A stretch of DNA of 64,000 nt. It comes from Mycoplasmatota bacterium (GTDB lineage: Bacteria; Bacillota_I; Bacilli_A; Izemoplasmatales; Hujiaoplasmataceae). The position numbers and the translations under genes are program-made. Shown piece by piece: positions 8,875 through 18,159 of the stretch; position 1 is the stretch's first letter, and the number at the start of each line of letters is the position of its first letter. The DNA lies in contig CP076020.1 of assembly GCA_018622675.1 (NCBI GenBank), positions 620,001-684,000 of the forward strand, read 5' to 3'. The notes beneath the pieces are model-generated. The model was not told the DNA's origin, did not search any database, and was given only the letters and a program-made list of their open reading frames with translations.

Positions 8875-10122
8875 TTGAGTTTTACAAAACAGTTTAAATG
8901 TACTCAATGCGGACAAACATATCCTATTTCTAAAGATATTTTAGTGTGTCCGAATTGTAAAGACCAAGGTATTTTAGATATTGAATATGATTATGAAAAA
9001 ATTAAAGGAATAATGACAAAAGATTATTTTGCCAATAATAATCATTACTCAATATGGAGATATTTACCCTTATTACCTGTTGAAGAAAAATATACTAAAA
9101 ACACTTTAAGAGTGGGATGGACACCACTATATAAAAGTATGCATTTAAAAAATATTTATCATGTTAAAGAACTATATTTTAAGGATGAAGGATTGAATCC
9201 TACACAATCACTAAAAGATAGAGCCTCAGTTATTGCCTGTGTTAAGGCATTAGAAGCTAAACAAGATACTGTAGCATGTTCATCAACTGGTAACGCTGCG
9301 TCTTCCCTAGCTGGTAATGCATCGAAGATGGGCTTGAAGACCGTCATCTTTGTTCCTAAGAGAGCACCTATTGGTAAATTGTCTCAATTGATGATTTTTG
9401 GTTCGAAATTGATCAAAGTTAATGGTGATTATAAGGATGCTTACAATTTATCAAAAAAAGCAATCGAACATTATGGTTGGTATAATCGAAATGCTGCAAT
9501 TAATCCCAATTTAATTGAAGGCAAAAAAACAGTTGCTTTAGAAATATCTGAACAAATGAATTTTGATATTCCTGATTGGGTGATAACATCTGTGGGAGAT
9601 GGTTGTACTATAGGTGGTGTTTATAAGGGGTTTTATGATTTGTATCAATTAGGATTAATCAATCAAATACCAAAGATTTTAGGTGTTCAAAGCGAGGGTT
9701 GTTCGCCATTTTATGATGCTTTTCATAAAGGTTTACCTTTAGAAGAGACAGATGAAAATACCATTGCCGATAGTATCGCAGTGGGTATACCACGAAATCC
9801 TATCAAAGGAATTAATGCTGTGAAATTTTCAAAAGGAACTTATGTAAAAGTATCAGATGATGAAATTAAAGATTCTATGAAATTGCTAGGTAAGGAAGAG
9901 GGTATTTTTGCTGAACCAGCCGCAGCTGCTTCATTGGCAGGATTTATAAAAGCCAGACATGCAGATATTATTTTAAAAAAAGATCGTGTGGTTGTTATAA
10001 TCACAGGCAATGGATTAAAAGATACAAAGAATGCTTTAGAAATTGTTGGAGAACCAGTTCTTTTAGATGCAAATTTAAAAGATTTAATACAATATATAGA
10101 AAGAGGAGAAAGAAATGAGTAA
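8875..10122 (+). CDS. Threonine synthase-like PLP-dependent enzyme with N-terminal zinc ribbon
   Basis: A fold-type II PLP enzyme of about 415 residues. An N-terminal zinc ribbon (C9, C12, C25, C28) precedes the catalytic domain, with PLP lysine K114 in QSLKDRAS and the phosphate loop SSTGNAASS. Sequence type is threonine synthase, but no homoserine or homoserine kinase gene is nearby. Its place in a purine operon suggests a beta-elimination or replacement on a diaminopropionate- or serine-like intermediate. I chose TTG 8875 because AGGTGA ends 5 nt before it; an in-frame GTG at 8866 has no properly spaced site. The substrate is unknown. Confidence 0.75.
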   Translation: MSFTKQFKCTQCGQTYPISKDILVCPNCKDQGILDIEYDYEKIKGIMTKDYFANNNHYSIWRYLPLLPVEEKYTKNTLRVGWTPLYKSMHLKNIYHVKELYFKDEGLNPTQSLKDRASVIACVKALEAKQDTVACSSTGNAASSLAGNASKMGLKTVIFVPKRAPIGKLSQLMIFGSKLIKVNGDYKDAYNLSKKAIEHYGWYNRNAAINPNLIEGKKTVALEISEQMNFDIPDWVITSVGDGCTIGGVYKGFYDLYQLGLINQIPKILGVQSEGCSPFYDAFHKGLPLEETDENTIADSIAVGIPRNPIKGINAVKFSKGTYVKVSDDEIKDSMKLLGKEEGIFAEPAAAASLAGFIKARHADIILKKDRVVVIITGNGLKDTKNALEIVGEPVLLDANLKDLIQYIERGERNE

Positions 10123-11470
10123 AATTCCATTTGGACCGACATATGATGAAATGTTAAATCCTTCACACATCGATCCTAAGATTAGAAAGAAAGCACTTGA
10201 AAGAAAAGAAAAAGAATTGGATCCTATTAACTTATTCAATATAAATTGGAAAGATGAAAAAAATCAGGTCCATAAAGTTGTTTTACCTAAAGAATTAACT
10301 GGAGTAGATGCCAATATTGTTGTGCTCTTAGGTAAATATTTTCCATCGGGGTCACATAAAGTTGGACCAGCATATTCGACCTTAATTGAAGGTTGTGTGG
10401 ATCAAACAATTATTCCAGGAAAACATACGATATTAGGCCCTTCAACAGGTAATTTTGGTATAGGTGTATCATATATTTGTAATTTAATGAAATATGATTC
10501 AATTGTTATTATGCCAGACAATATGAGTAAAGAAAGATATGACAGAATTAAAAGATATGGTGCTAAGTTAGACTTAACACCAGGAACTGAATCTGATGTT
10601 ATTTTAACTTTGGAAAAAACTTTTGAGTTGGCAAAAGATCCTAAAAATAGATCTTTAGCACAGTTTGAATTACTCCCTAATTATAGATTTCATCGTCATG
10701 TGACTGGCAATTCATGTATAGAAGCTATTAAGGGTATCGGTAATGAAAGAATTGCTTGTTTTGCATCAGCTCCTGGATCAGCTGGTACTTTAGGCGCTGG
10801 AGATCAAATAAAAAAAGTATTTCCAGAAGCAAAAATAGCAGCACTTGAACCTTATGAATGCTCTACTTTAATGAACGGTGGGCGCGGACAACATAGAATC
10901 GAAGGTATTGGAGATAAGATGTGTACTTTGATTCATAATGTTATTAATACCGATTTTATCGTCATGATAAAAGATGAAGAAACTGTTCAAGGACTAGAAG
11001 TGATTCATAATGGTAGTGATGTTTTAGTGGAACAAGGTGTTGATAGGGAAGTTGCTGAAAGTTTAAAAGATCTATTTGGGCCATCTGGTATATGTAATAT
11101 CATCGGTGCTATCAAAATGGCCAAATATCTACATTTAGGGCCAGGAGAAAATGTTGTTACTATTGCTACTGATGGATATGATCGTTATAACACAGTTTTA
11201 GATAGTTTAAAACATAGATATTTAGAAACTGAAGACTTTGTTTTAAGAAGATGGTTTAAAGATATTTTTCTAGGGGCAGATACTAAATATATTGCGGATT
11301 ATAGACCAGATTCACAAAAGGAAAAGTTATTTTTACAAAAAGAAAAAGATTGGTTGAAATTTGGTTATAAAAAAGATTATCTTGATGCAATGAAACATAT
11401 GTCTTTTTGGGATGATGAATATAATAAGATTTTCCTTTATGACAAATTAATTAAAGAGATGAGGGAATAA
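10115..11470 (+). CDS. PLP-dependent lyase (cysteine synthase/tryptophan synthase beta fold) of the purine cluster
   Basis: A 451-residue fold-type II PLP enzyme, distinct from the preceding one. Putative PLP lysine K82 lies in [11 protein letters not shown], with a phosphate loop [10 protein letters not shown] near 108-117 and a glycine-rich segment [12 protein letters not shown] near 218. The C-terminal 80 residues after the catalytic domain are charged and family-specific. It overlaps the upstream PLP gene by 8 nt, so the pair is coupled. In most ygeW/ygeY clusters a diaminopropionate ammonia-lyase (YgeX) sits here, and one of these two enzymes may fill that step. Reaction not established. 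Confidence 0.7.
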   Translation: MSKIPFGPTYDEMLNPSHIDPKIRKKALERKEKELDPINLFNINWKDEKNQVHKVVLPKELTGVDANIVVLLGKYFPSGSHKVGPAYSTLIEGCVDQTIIPGKHTILGPSTGNFGIGVSYICNLMKYDSIVIMPDNMSKERYDRIKRYGAKLDLTPGTESDVILTLEKTFELAKDPKNRSLAQFELLPNYRFHRHVTGNSCIEAIKGIGNERIACFASAPGSAGTLGAGDQIKKVFPEAKIAALEPYECSTLMNGGRGQHRIEGIGDKMCTLIHNVINTDFIVMIKDEETVQGLEVIHNGSDVLVEQGVDREVAESLKDLFGPSGICNIIGAIKMAKYLHLGPGENVVTIATDGYDRYNTVLDSLKHRYLETEDFVLRRWFKDIFLGADTKYIADYRPDSQKEKLFLQKEKDWLKFGYKKDYLDAMKHMSFWDDEYNKIFLYDKLIKEMRE

Positions 11471-11471
11471 T

Positions 11472-12686
11472 ATGAATTTTAAAGAAATTTTACAGTTAAG
11501 TCAAAGTTATGAAAAAGATATGACAGCTTTTTTAAGAGATATGATTGCTATCCCTAGTGAAAGCTGTAATGAAGAAAAAGTTATTCAACGGATTAAACAA
11601 GAAATGGAAAAGGTAAACTTTGATGAAGTTAGAATAGATCCTATGGGTAACATCATAGGTCGAATTGGAAATGGAAAACATATAATAGCAATGGATGCTC
11701 ATATTGATACAGTAGGTGTGGGTGAAATGAATAACTGGAAGTTTGATCCATATATTGGTTACGAAGATAAAGAAAATATCGGTGGACGCGGTGCTTCAGA
11801 TCAAGAAGGCGGCATGGCATCGATGGTATATGCTGGAAAAATTATAAAAGATTTAGGTTTAGATAAAGAATATACATTGCTTATTACTGGTACCGTTCAG
11901 GAAGAAGATTGTGATGGTTTGTGTTGGCAATATTTAATTGAACAAGAAAATCTAAAGCCAGAATTCGTGGTTATAACTGAACCAACCAATTTAAATATAT
12001 ATAGAGGTCACAGAGGCAGAATGGAAATAAAGGTTTCTACTTCAGGTATTTCATGTCATGGTAGTGCACCTGAAAGAGGAGATAACGCAATTTATAAAAT
12101 GGCGCCTATTTTAATAGAACTTGAACAATTAAATCATAAGTTAATGGATAATGATTTTTTAGGAAAAGGAACATTGACTGTAAGTCAAATTGGTCATTCA
12201 TCACCATCAAGATGTGCAGTAGCAGACGGATGTTGGATTTCAATAGATAGAAGATTAACTGATGGGGAAACTTATATGAGTGCAATTAAAGAAATAGAAG
12301 CTTTAGAATCAGTTATAAAAGCCAAAGCCAAAGTAGAAATGTATGACTATGAAAAAGCATCTTATACTGGATTGGTTTATCCAACCAAAGCATATTTCCC
12401 TACTTGGGTTTTACCTGAAAATCATGTAGTCACAAAAAGTACTGTTAGTGCTTACGAGTCATTATTTGAGAAAAAACCATTAGTTGATAAGTGGACATTT
12501 TCTACTAATGCAGTATCTATCATGGGTAGACATAATATACCTTGTATTGGTTTTGGCCCTGGTAAAGAAGAACAAGCACATGCTCCAAATGAAGTAACTT
12601 ATAAAGACCATTTAATTAAAGCTTGTGCAATGTATGCAACAATACCTACAATGTATGTAAATAATATAGAAGGAGAGAAACAATGA
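11472..12686 (+). CDS. ygeY: YgeY-family (selenium-metabolism-linked) M20 hydrolase
   Basis: A 404-residue di-zinc hydrolase of the peptidase M20 / acetylornithine deacetylase superfamily. Metal and catalytic residues are visible: H77 and D79 in DAHIDT, D110 in [10 protein letters not shown]144/E145 in VQEED, a TEPT motif, and a C-terminal EEQAHAPNE histidine. The YgeY subgroup is recognised by its fixed context beside ygeW and ssnA. It probably hydrolyses an N-carbamoyl or amide bond in a ring-opened purine product. It starts 1 nt after the PLP lyase and overlaps ygeW by 4 nt (ATGA). Confidence 0.84.
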   Translation: MNFKEILQLSQSYEKDMTAFLRDMIAIPSESCNEEKVIQRIKQEMEKVNFDEVRIDPMGNIIGRIGNGKHIIAMDAHIDTVGVGEMNNWKFDPYIGYEDKENIGGRGASDQEGGMASMVYAGKIIKDLGLDKEYTLLITGTVQEEDCDGLCWQYLIEQENLKPEFVVITEPTNLNIYRGHRGRMEIKVSTSGISCHGSAPERGDNAIYKMAPILIELEQLNHKLMDNDFLGKGTLTVSQIGHSSPSRCAVADGCWISIDRRLTDGETYMSAIKEIEALESVIKAKAKVEMYDYEKASYTGLVYPTKAYFPTWVLPENHVVTKSTVSAYESLFEKKPLVDKWTFSTNAVSIMGRHNIPCIGFGPGKEEQAHAPNEVTYKDHLIKACAMYATIPTMYVNNIEGEKQ

Positions 12687-13666
12687 AACCAGAATTTAAA
12701 GGGAAACACTTTATAACACTAGATGAATGGAAAAAAGAAGAAATTGAAAGGTTACTGGAAGTATCATTTTTAATGAAAGATAAATTTCATCATAATGAAG
12801 ATACAACATTCTTAAAAAATAAAACCGCATTTTTGATGTTTTTTGAGCAATCAACAAGAACTAGAAATTCTATGGAAGCTGGTATTGCTCAATTAGGTGG
12901 TCATGGTAATTATCTAGACACATCAGGTATGCAAATTTCTCATGGAGAAAGTGCAAAAGATACAGCTGTCATTCTTTCTAGTTACGGTCACGGGATTGCA
13001 TGTAGAAATTGTTTCTGGGAAATAGGAAATAAGTTTCTTAGAGAGATGGCTGAGCATTCAACTGTTCCTGTCATGAATCTTCAATGTGACTTATATCATC
13101 CTATGCAAGGTTTAGCTGATTTAATGACAATAAAAGAAGTTTTCCCAAAAATGGAAAACTTAAAAGTTTCAATTATTTGGGCTTATGCAACAACTCATAA
13201 AAAACCAATATCTGTGCCATTAACTCAAATTTTATTATTCCCTAGATTTGGAATGGATGTGACGCTTGCATATCCAGAAGGCTATGACTTACCAGAATGG
13301 GCAATAGAAAAAGCTAAAAAATATGCTAAAGATAATAATGGAACTTTTACTATTACTCATAAGATCGAAGAAGCATTTGAGAACGCTGATGTTGTTATTC
13401 CAAAAAATTGGGGTAGTTGGGTAAATAATCAGTCTGATGCGGTTGTTGATGATCTTTTAGAATCATATAAATCTTGGAAATGTACAGAAGACTTAATGTC
13501 TTTGGCTAATAAAAATGTTAAATATATGCATGCTTTACCAGCTGACAGAGGTAATGAAGTCGAAGATTCTGTGATAGATGGCAAGCATTCAATTGTTTAC
13601 CAAGAAGCAGAAAATAGACTACATACAGCTAAGGCAGTTATGGCAATGACGATGGGGGATAAATAA
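12683..13666 (+). CDS. ygeW: YgeW-type carbamoyltransferase
   Basis: A 327-residue member of the aspartate/ornithine carbamoyltransferase family, shorter than E. coli YgeW. The carbamoyl-phosphate loop STRTR is at residues 57-61, with [11 protein letters not shown] for the second phosphate site and [11 protein letters not shown] near the C-terminus. In purine clusters YgeW is thought to run in the catabolic direction, moving a carbamoyl group from a ureido intermediate to phosphate for ATP production. No carbamate kinase is in this window. The last purine-specific gene of the operon. Confidence 0.84.
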   Translation: MKPEFKGKHFITLDEWKKEEIERLLEVSFLMKDKFHHNEDTTFLKNKTAFLMFFEQSTRTRNSMEAGIAQLGGHGNYLDTSGMQISHGESAKDTAVILSSYGHGIACRNCFWEIGNKFLREMAEHSTVPVMNLQCDLYHPMQGLADLMTIKEVFPKMENLKVSIIWAYATTHKKPISVPLTQILLFPRFGMDVTLAYPEGYDLPEWAIEKAKKYAKDNNGTFTITHKIEEAFENADVVIPKNWGSWVNNQSDAVVDDLLESYKSWKCTEDLMSLANKNVKYMHALPADRGNEVEDSVIDGKHSIVYQEAENRLHTAKAVMAMTMGDK

Positions 13667-13672
13667 AAGATT

Positions 13673-14206
13673 ATGAGAATCTTTATCGCAATCAATTTTA
13701 TCTCAGCGATAAAGGATGAAATTTCTCAATTGATTGATCTCTTAGAAAATCAAAATTATCATGGGTATAGGACTGCCCATGATAATTTACATATGACTTT
13801 ACATTACTTAGGGGAAACAAAAATAAATATAATACAGGAAATTATTAATCAATTAAAAGAATTAGATTTACCTTCATTTTTAATTAGAACCGATCATTTT
13901 AAATTTTTTGATAAAGGAAAATCAAATAAAATTATGTATCTTGGTATAGAAGAAAACAAAGATTTATATCATTTACATGATCATATAATTGGTTCTTTAA
14001 ATAAACTAGGTTATATGATTGATAAACGCGGGTATACTCCACATATTACTTTATTAAAGCACGTGCATATTGAGAATCAGCACACGATTCGCATTGATGT
14101 TAAATCTTTAACAATCATGGTGGATTCAGTGAGTGTAATGGAATCAAAAAAAATGAATGGAAAATTGATTTATTCTCCAATTGCAAACATTAAATTAAAA
14201 AAATAG
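13673..14206 (+). CDS. thpR: RNA 2',3'-cyclic phosphodiesterase (2H family)
   Basis: A 177-residue 2H phosphoesterase. The two signature HxT motifs are visible, HMTLHYLGE near residue 40 and HITLLKH near 122. ThpR/LigT proteins open 2',3'-cyclic phosphates on RNA ends. It begins 6 nt after ygeW and ends in a strong terminator, so it is probably cotranscribed with the purine genes without taking part in the pathway. The family is clear; its in vivo role is poorly known. Confidence 0.82.
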   Translation: MRIFIAINFISAIKDEISQLIDLLENQNYHGYRTAHDNLHMTLHYLGETKINIIQEIINQLKELDLPSFLIRTDHFKFFDKGKSNKIMYLGIEENKDLYHLHDHIIGSLNKLGYMIDKRGYTPHITLLKHVHIENQHTIRIDVKSLTIMVDSVSVMESKKMNGKLIYSPIANIKLKK

Positions 14207-14236
14207 AATGCAGTTTAAAACTGCATTCCTTTTTTA
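14206..14236. terminator. Bidirectional intrinsic terminator between thpR and guaD
   Basis: An 11-bp stem, GAATGCAGTTT with AAACTGCATTC, followed by CTTTTTT on the plus strand. An A-run precedes it, giving a T-tract on the minus strand. It serves both convergent transcripts. Confidence 0.9.
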
Positions 14237-14716
14237 ATATATTTCCTTGTTTTTATCTTGGTATTCTTTAAAAAGTGTTAGACAAAGATTTCGTTCTTTT
14301 TCTTCTAGATTTAGTATATCAACGTTCTTTCGACCTGTTTCAATAAACTTATAAATAAAATCATCCCTAAAACCAATTTCATCAGCGTCGGTTTCTTGAC
14401 AGCCATAATAAACTTGTTTGATGTTTGACCATATAATAGCACCTAAGCACATTGGGCAAGGGTAAGCTGTGGTGTATAAAGTGCAATTTGAAAGGTCGTG
14501 AGAATTAATTTTTTTTGTTGCCTTTCTAATAGCGTTCATTTCTGCATGTGCAGTAGGATCGTGGTCACCAAGAACCGTGTTTGATACAATAGATAGAATA
14601 TTACCTTTTTGGTCAATAATGATTGCTCCAAAGGGGCCTCCAATATCCAAGTTCATTGTTTTTCTAGCTTCCTCGATGGCTAGACTCATATACTTCTTAT
14701 GCTTAGTATCAGACAT
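14234..14716 (-). CDS. guaD: Guanine deaminase (cytidine/deoxycytidylate deaminase fold)
   Basis: A 160-residue zinc deaminase with HAEMNAIRKA and PCPMCLGAI, the HAE and PCxxC zinc motifs. Length and the ending match Bacillus-type GuaD, converting guanine to xanthine. The close relative TadA (tRNA adenosine deaminase) shares these motifs, but the N-terminal SLAIEEARKTM...GGPFGAII pattern and the purine-operon neighbour favour guanine deaminase. The gene is convergent with the purine operon and has its own promoter. Confidence 0.82.
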   Translation of the reverse strand: MSDTKHKKYMSLAIEEARKTMNLDIGGPFGAIIIDQKGNILSIVSNTVLGDHDPTAHAEMNAIRKATKKINSHDLSNCTLYTTAYPCPMCLGAIIWSNIKQVYYGCQETDADEIGFRDDFIYKFIETGRKNVDILNLEEKERNLCLTLFKEYQDKNKEIY

Positions 14717-14747
14717 ATTTTCTCCTTTTTGTTACTAAAGTACTTAT

Positions 14748-14776
14748 ATTATAATTAATTACCTTTTTAATGTAAA
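14748..14776 (-). promoter_or_regulatory. guaD promoter
   Basis: Reading the minus strand: TTTACA, 17 nt, TATAAT, about 30 nt upstream of the guaD ATG, which has an AAGGAG site. A good sigma-A-type match. Confidence 0.7.
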
Positions 14777-14851
14777 CAGTATATAAAGAATTGACAAAAA
14801 AAAATAAAAAAATTACCGATGTAAAATATGAATAATTTTTAGATAAATCAA

Positions 14852-14880
14852 TTGAATGAAAGGGTTTTCTATGGTATTAT
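14852..14880 (+). promoter_or_regulatory. fic promoter with palindromic element in the spacer
   Basis: TTGAAT (14852-14857), 17-nt spacer, TATTAT (14875-14880) with an extended -10 TG at 14872. The spacer carries TGAAAGGGTTTTCT (14857-14870), closely similar to elements in the ilvE and gdhA promoters. Confidence 0.7.
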
Positions 14881-14898
14881 TTTAATGAGGTGATAAAT

Positions 14899-15624
14899 AT
14901 GAAGTTAGAAGAGGTAGAAGCGCTTAAACAGGAATTACTCAACAAGAAAAGTTCAATGTCTCAAGAAGACATCAAAAAAAGAGAAGAAGCTTTTGACACA
15001 CTATATATTTATGAATCTACAAGCTTTGACAATGATGAATTCACTTACGAGGATGTTGAGTTCTTGTTGGAAGATCACTCGCGTGAATTTCCTGATAAAA
15101 AAAGGAATAGACGCAAAGCGATTATTAATAATTATCATGCTTTACAAATGATCCATCGCTTAACTTCTAAGAAAATAGCTTTTGATGAAGAGATTGTTAA
15201 AGATCTGCATCAAACTCTCGTTGATGGAATTATTAATGGTGGTGTTTATAGGAGTCGAGATTTATTTATACTTGGTGCTAAACACGTTCCGCCTTCTTAT
15301 TTAAAGATTTATAAGAAAATGGATGATTATTTTGAAAGATTAAAAAGTTCTGACTTGAAAGGCCTTGAAAGAGCAGCTTATGCTCATTTACAATTCTTGA
15401 AAATTTATCCTTTTGTTGATGCAAATGGAAGATTAGCAAGATTGTTATTGAATTATGAATTAGAGTTACAAGATTACTTACCAATATCTATTTCTAAAGA
15501 ATTACAGGATGATTATTTTGATGCAATAGATGAATATAAAATTAATAAAAAGATTCAACCATTTATTGACTTCTTAGTTAAAATAGAAATAAAAAGAATT
15601 AAAGAGTATATTAAGGGAGAATAA
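14899..15624 (+). CDS. Fic-domain protein with degenerate catalytic motif
   Basis: A 241-residue Fic-fold protein. The Fic loop reads Y170-P-F-V-D-A-N-G-R178-L-A-R181, where the family consensus is HPFx(D/E)GNGRxxR: the catalytic histidine is tyrosine and the first glycine is alanine. The N-terminal inhibitory helix motif, normally SxxxE(G/N), appears as S40-T-S-F-D44-N, so its glutamate is also changed. Classical AMP transfer is therefore doubtful. ATG 14899 is chosen because AGGTGAT ends 4 nt upstream; an in-frame GTG at 14890 lies inside that site. It is monocistronic or loosely linked to lplA across a weak terminator. Confidence 0.82.
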   Translation: MKLEEVEALKQELLNKKSSMSQEDIKKREEAFDTLYIYESTSFDNDEFTYEDVEFLLEDHSREFPDKKRNRRKAIINNYHALQMIHRLTSKKIAFDEEIVKDLHQTLVDGIINGGVYRSRDLFILGAKHVPPSYLKIYKKMDDYFERLKSSDLKGLERAAYAHLQFLKIYPFVDANGRLARLLLNYELELQDYLPISISKELQDDYFDAIDEYKINKKIQPFIDFLVKIEIKRIKEYIKGE

Positions 15625-15638
15625 TTTTCTCTCTTTTT
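15614..15638 (+). terminator. Weak intrinsic terminator at the fic stop codon
   Basis: AGGGAGAA, a 5-nt loop holding the fic stop codon, then TTCTCTCT and TTTT. One G-U pair is in the 8-bp stem. Read-through into lplA, 20 nt on, is plausible. Confidence 0.55.
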
Positions 15639-15656
15639 ATCGGAAAAGGAGGGCCT

Positions 15657-16628
15657 ATGAAATACGTTAATTACCCATTTAAAGAAACAAAAAGACTTAG
15701 TTTTTATCTTGCGACTGAAGAATATCTAGCCAGGAATTATCCTAAAGATGAATATTTCTTTATGTGGCAAGTAAATCCAACTGTAATTATAGGACGAAAT
15801 CAGTTGATAGATAATGAAGTGAATGTTGAATATGCAAAAGAAAATAACATCGAATTATATAGAAGAAAATCTGGTGGAGGATGTGTGTATGCAGATTTTT
15901 CTAATATTATGTTTTCTTTTATAACACCTAATTTTAATAAAGATTTTGTGTTTAAAACTTACTTATCTAGAATTGTTAACATCCTTAAAGATTTAGGGTT
16001 GAATGCTTATTTTTCTGGTAGAAATGATATATTGATTGACGAACATAAAGTGTCAGGTAATGCTTTTTATCAATTAAATTCAAGATCTATAGTTCATGGA
16101 ACAATGTTATATAATACGGATTTAGAAGAAATGATTAAAGCAATTACACCTGATAATGAAAAACTTGTTTCTAGAGGCATTGACTCTGTAAGAAAAAGAG
16201 TCACAAATATCAAAGACCACTTAGATATTACTATAGAGGATTTTAAAGCCTTTATTAAGAAAAATATTGCAGATGAAGATATTACACTTACAAATGATGA
16301 TATCAAACAAATAGAAGCAATTGAAGCTTCTTCATATTTATTAGACCAGTTTATATATGGGAAAAACCCGAACTATACAATGATAAAAAAAGGCAAAGTT
16401 AAAGCTGGTTTATTCGAAATTAGCTTAGAATTGAAAAATAATGTGATTAAAAAAATGAATATACTAGGTGATTATTTTATAATCAAAGACGAAGATGAAC
16501 TTGTTAAAACGCTCATTAATCAGAATTACGATAGATTATCAATTGAGAAGGTATTAAAGGACATCAATGTTAGTGATTATATTTATGATTTAACTAATGA
16601 GGATTTCCTAGATATATTATTCAATTAA
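15657..16628 (+). CDS. lplA: Lipoate-protein ligase A
   Basis: A 323-residue ligase that activates free lipoate with ATP and attaches it to lipoyl domains such as GcvH. Visible motifs are GRNQLIDNEVN near residue 43, RRKSGGGCVYAD near 68-79 and the lysine loop HKVSGNAF near 131, followed by a C-terminal accessory domain. AAGGAGG precedes ATG 15657. Its position directly before the glycine cleavage operon suggests a dedicated role in lipoylating GcvH. No lipoate synthase is seen, so lipoate may be scavenged. Confidence 0.9.
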   Translation: MKYVNYPFKETKRLSFYLATEEYLARNYPKDEYFFMWQVNPTVIIGRNQLIDNEVNVEYAKENNIELYRRKSGGGCVYADFSNIMFSFITPNFNKDFVFKTYLSRIVNILKDLGLNAYFSGRNDILIDEHKVSGNAFYQLNSRSIVHGTMLYNTDLEEMIKAITPDNEKLVSRGIDSVRKRVTNIKDHLDITIEDFKAFIKKNIADEDITLTNDDIKQIEAIEASSYLLDQFIYGKNPNYTMIKKGKVKAGLFEISLELKNNVIKKMNILGDYFIIKDEDELVKTLINQNYDRLSIEKVLKDINVSDYIYDLTNEDFLDILFN

Positions 16629-16636
16629 TAAATTTA

Positions 16637-16645
16637 TGATATAAT
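16637..16645 (+). promoter_or_regulatory. Extended -10 promoter of the gcv operon
   Basis: TGaTATAAT directly after the lplA stop, 17 nt before the gcvT ATG. No convincing -35 box. No glycine riboswitch fits in the 33-nt gap. Confidence 0.6.
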
Positions 16646-16661
16646 ATTTTTGAGGTGCAAA

Positions 16662-17750
16662 ATGGAAAATTATAAAGTAACTCCGCTACACGAAGAACAT
16701 ATAAAATTGAATGCGAAAATGGTAAATTTTGCTGGTTTTCACATGCCGATATCTTATACGAGTATCAAAGAAGAACATGAAGCGGTTAGAAACAATGTTG
16801 GTATGTTTGATGTCTCACACATGGGAGAAATCATAATCAAAGGAAAAGAAGCGCAAAAATTTGTGGAATACCTTTTTACAAATCATGTTGAGACTCTTAA
16901 AGCGGGCGAAATTAACTATGGAATGATGCTTAATAATGGTGGTACAGTCATTGATGACTTACTTGTGTATAAAATAAACGATGAAGAATTTTTCTTAGTT
17001 GTAAATGCTAGCAATATTGGCAAAGATTATAGTCACATAGTAGAACAAACTGATGGTTTTGATGTGGTTGTAGAAAATGCAAGTGAAGAATATGCTGAAA
17101 TAGCAATTCAAGGGCCCAATACAGAAAAAATGATTCATAAATTACTCGGTATTGATTTGAGTGATTTAAAATTTTTTAATTTTAATAATTATGAGTATCA
17201 TAATCATTCTTTGTTAATATCTAGAACAGGCTATACAGGGGAAGATGGATTTGAAATCTATGGCTCTGATGAAGCAATTATAGAACTATGGAACATATTC
17301 ATTGATCAAAGCATCACACCTTGTGGTTTAGGTTCAAGAGATACATTAAGGTTTGAAGCTAACCTACCTTTATATGGGCATGAGATTTCAAATGAAATTA
17401 CCCCAATTGAAGCAGGGTTAAAGTATTTTGTTAAAATAGATTCAAATATTAACTTTTTAGGCAAAGCCGCTCTAATTGATCAAATGGAAAATTCGTTAAC
17501 AAGAAGAGTTGTTGGTTTGGAGTTAAAACAAAAGTCAATTCCTCGAGAGGGCTATAAGGTGTTTAAAGACGATGAAGAAATTGGTTATATAACAACTGGT
17601 TATTTATCAATTACAACAGGTAAACCTATTGCCTTAGCAATGATTAACCGCCCTTATACAAAAAGAGGAACAGAAGTGTCTGTACAAGTCAGGAATAAAA
17701 TGATTCCTGGGTTTATAAGAAATAAAAAGTTTTTAAAAGAAACGAAATAA
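16662..17750 (+). CDS. gcvT: Aminomethyltransferase (glycine cleavage T protein)
   Basis: A 362-residue T protein that releases ammonia from lipoyl-bound aminomethyl groups and forms 5,10-methylene-tetrahydrofolate. Typical segments are PISYTSIKEEHEAVR...GMFDVSHMGEI, a folate-binding SRTGYTGEDGFEIY and the C-terminal barrel ending in VRNKMIPGFI. I chose ATG 16662 (AGGTG upstream, family-typical start MENYKVTPL) over an in-frame TTG at 16650. It is the first gene of gcvT-gcvH-gcvPA-gcvPB. Confidence 0.92.
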   Translation: MENYKVTPLHEEHIKLNAKMVNFAGFHMPISYTSIKEEHEAVRNNVGMFDVSHMGEIIIKGKEAQKFVEYLFTNHVETLKAGEINYGMMLNNGGTVIDDLLVYKINDEEFFLVVNASNIGKDYSHIVEQTDGFDVVVENASEEYAEIAIQGPNTEKMIHKLLGIDLSDLKFFNFNNYEYHNHSLLISRTGYTGEDGFEIYGSDEAIIELWNIFIDQSITPCGLGSRDTLRFEANLPLYGHEISNEITPIEAGLKYFVKIDSNINFLGKAALIDQMENSLTRRVVGLELKQKSIPREGYKVFKDDEEIGYITTGYLSITTGKPIALAMINRPYTKRGTEVSVQVRNKMIPGFIRNKKFLKETK

Positions 17751-17766
17751 TGAAGGGAGTATTACA

Positions 17767-18150
17767 ATGAGTAAAATTTTAGAAGGATTATATTATTCAG
17801 AAGACCATGAATGGGTTAAAGTTTTAGAAGACAATATTGTTTTAGTAGGAATCACTGATTTTGCACAAGCAGAATTAGGAGATGTTGTTTTTGTTGATTT
17901 GCCTGAAGAGGGAGATGAAATTGTTCAGGGCGAAGAGTTCGGAGCAGTTGAATCAGTAAAAGCAGCTTCAGACTTAGTGGCTCCTGTATCTGGGGAAGTT
18001 ATTGAAATTAATGAAGATTTAGTTGGAGAACCAGAAAAAGTTAATGAGGAACCATATGAAGCATGGTTTATCAAAGTTAAACTTAGTGATCCAAAAGAAT
18101 TAGATAGTTTATTAAATAACAAAGCATATAAAGAAGAAATATCTGAGTAG
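17767..18150 (+). CDS. gcvH: Glycine cleavage H protein
   Basis: A 127-residue lipoyl-carrier protein shuttling the aminomethyl intermediate between P, T and L proteins. The lipoyl lysine is K65 in ESVKAASD and the N-terminus has the usual SEDHEWVK. It would be the substrate of the nearby lipoate ligase. Its stop codon is contiguous with the AGGTGA site of gcvPA. Confidence 0.94.
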   Translation: MSKILEGLYYSEDHEWVKVLEDNIVLVGITDFAQAELGDVVFVDLPEEGDEIVQGEEFGAVESVKAASDLVAPVSGEVIEINEDLVGEPEKVNEEPYEAWFIKVKLSDPKELDSLLNNKAYKEEISE

Positions 18151-18159
18151 GTGAGCAGA

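Noticed and set aside
16629-16661. Glycine riboswitch before gcvT
   Set aside because: Only 33 nt lie between lplA and gcvT, too short for an aptamer, and no glycine-aptamer core is seen there.
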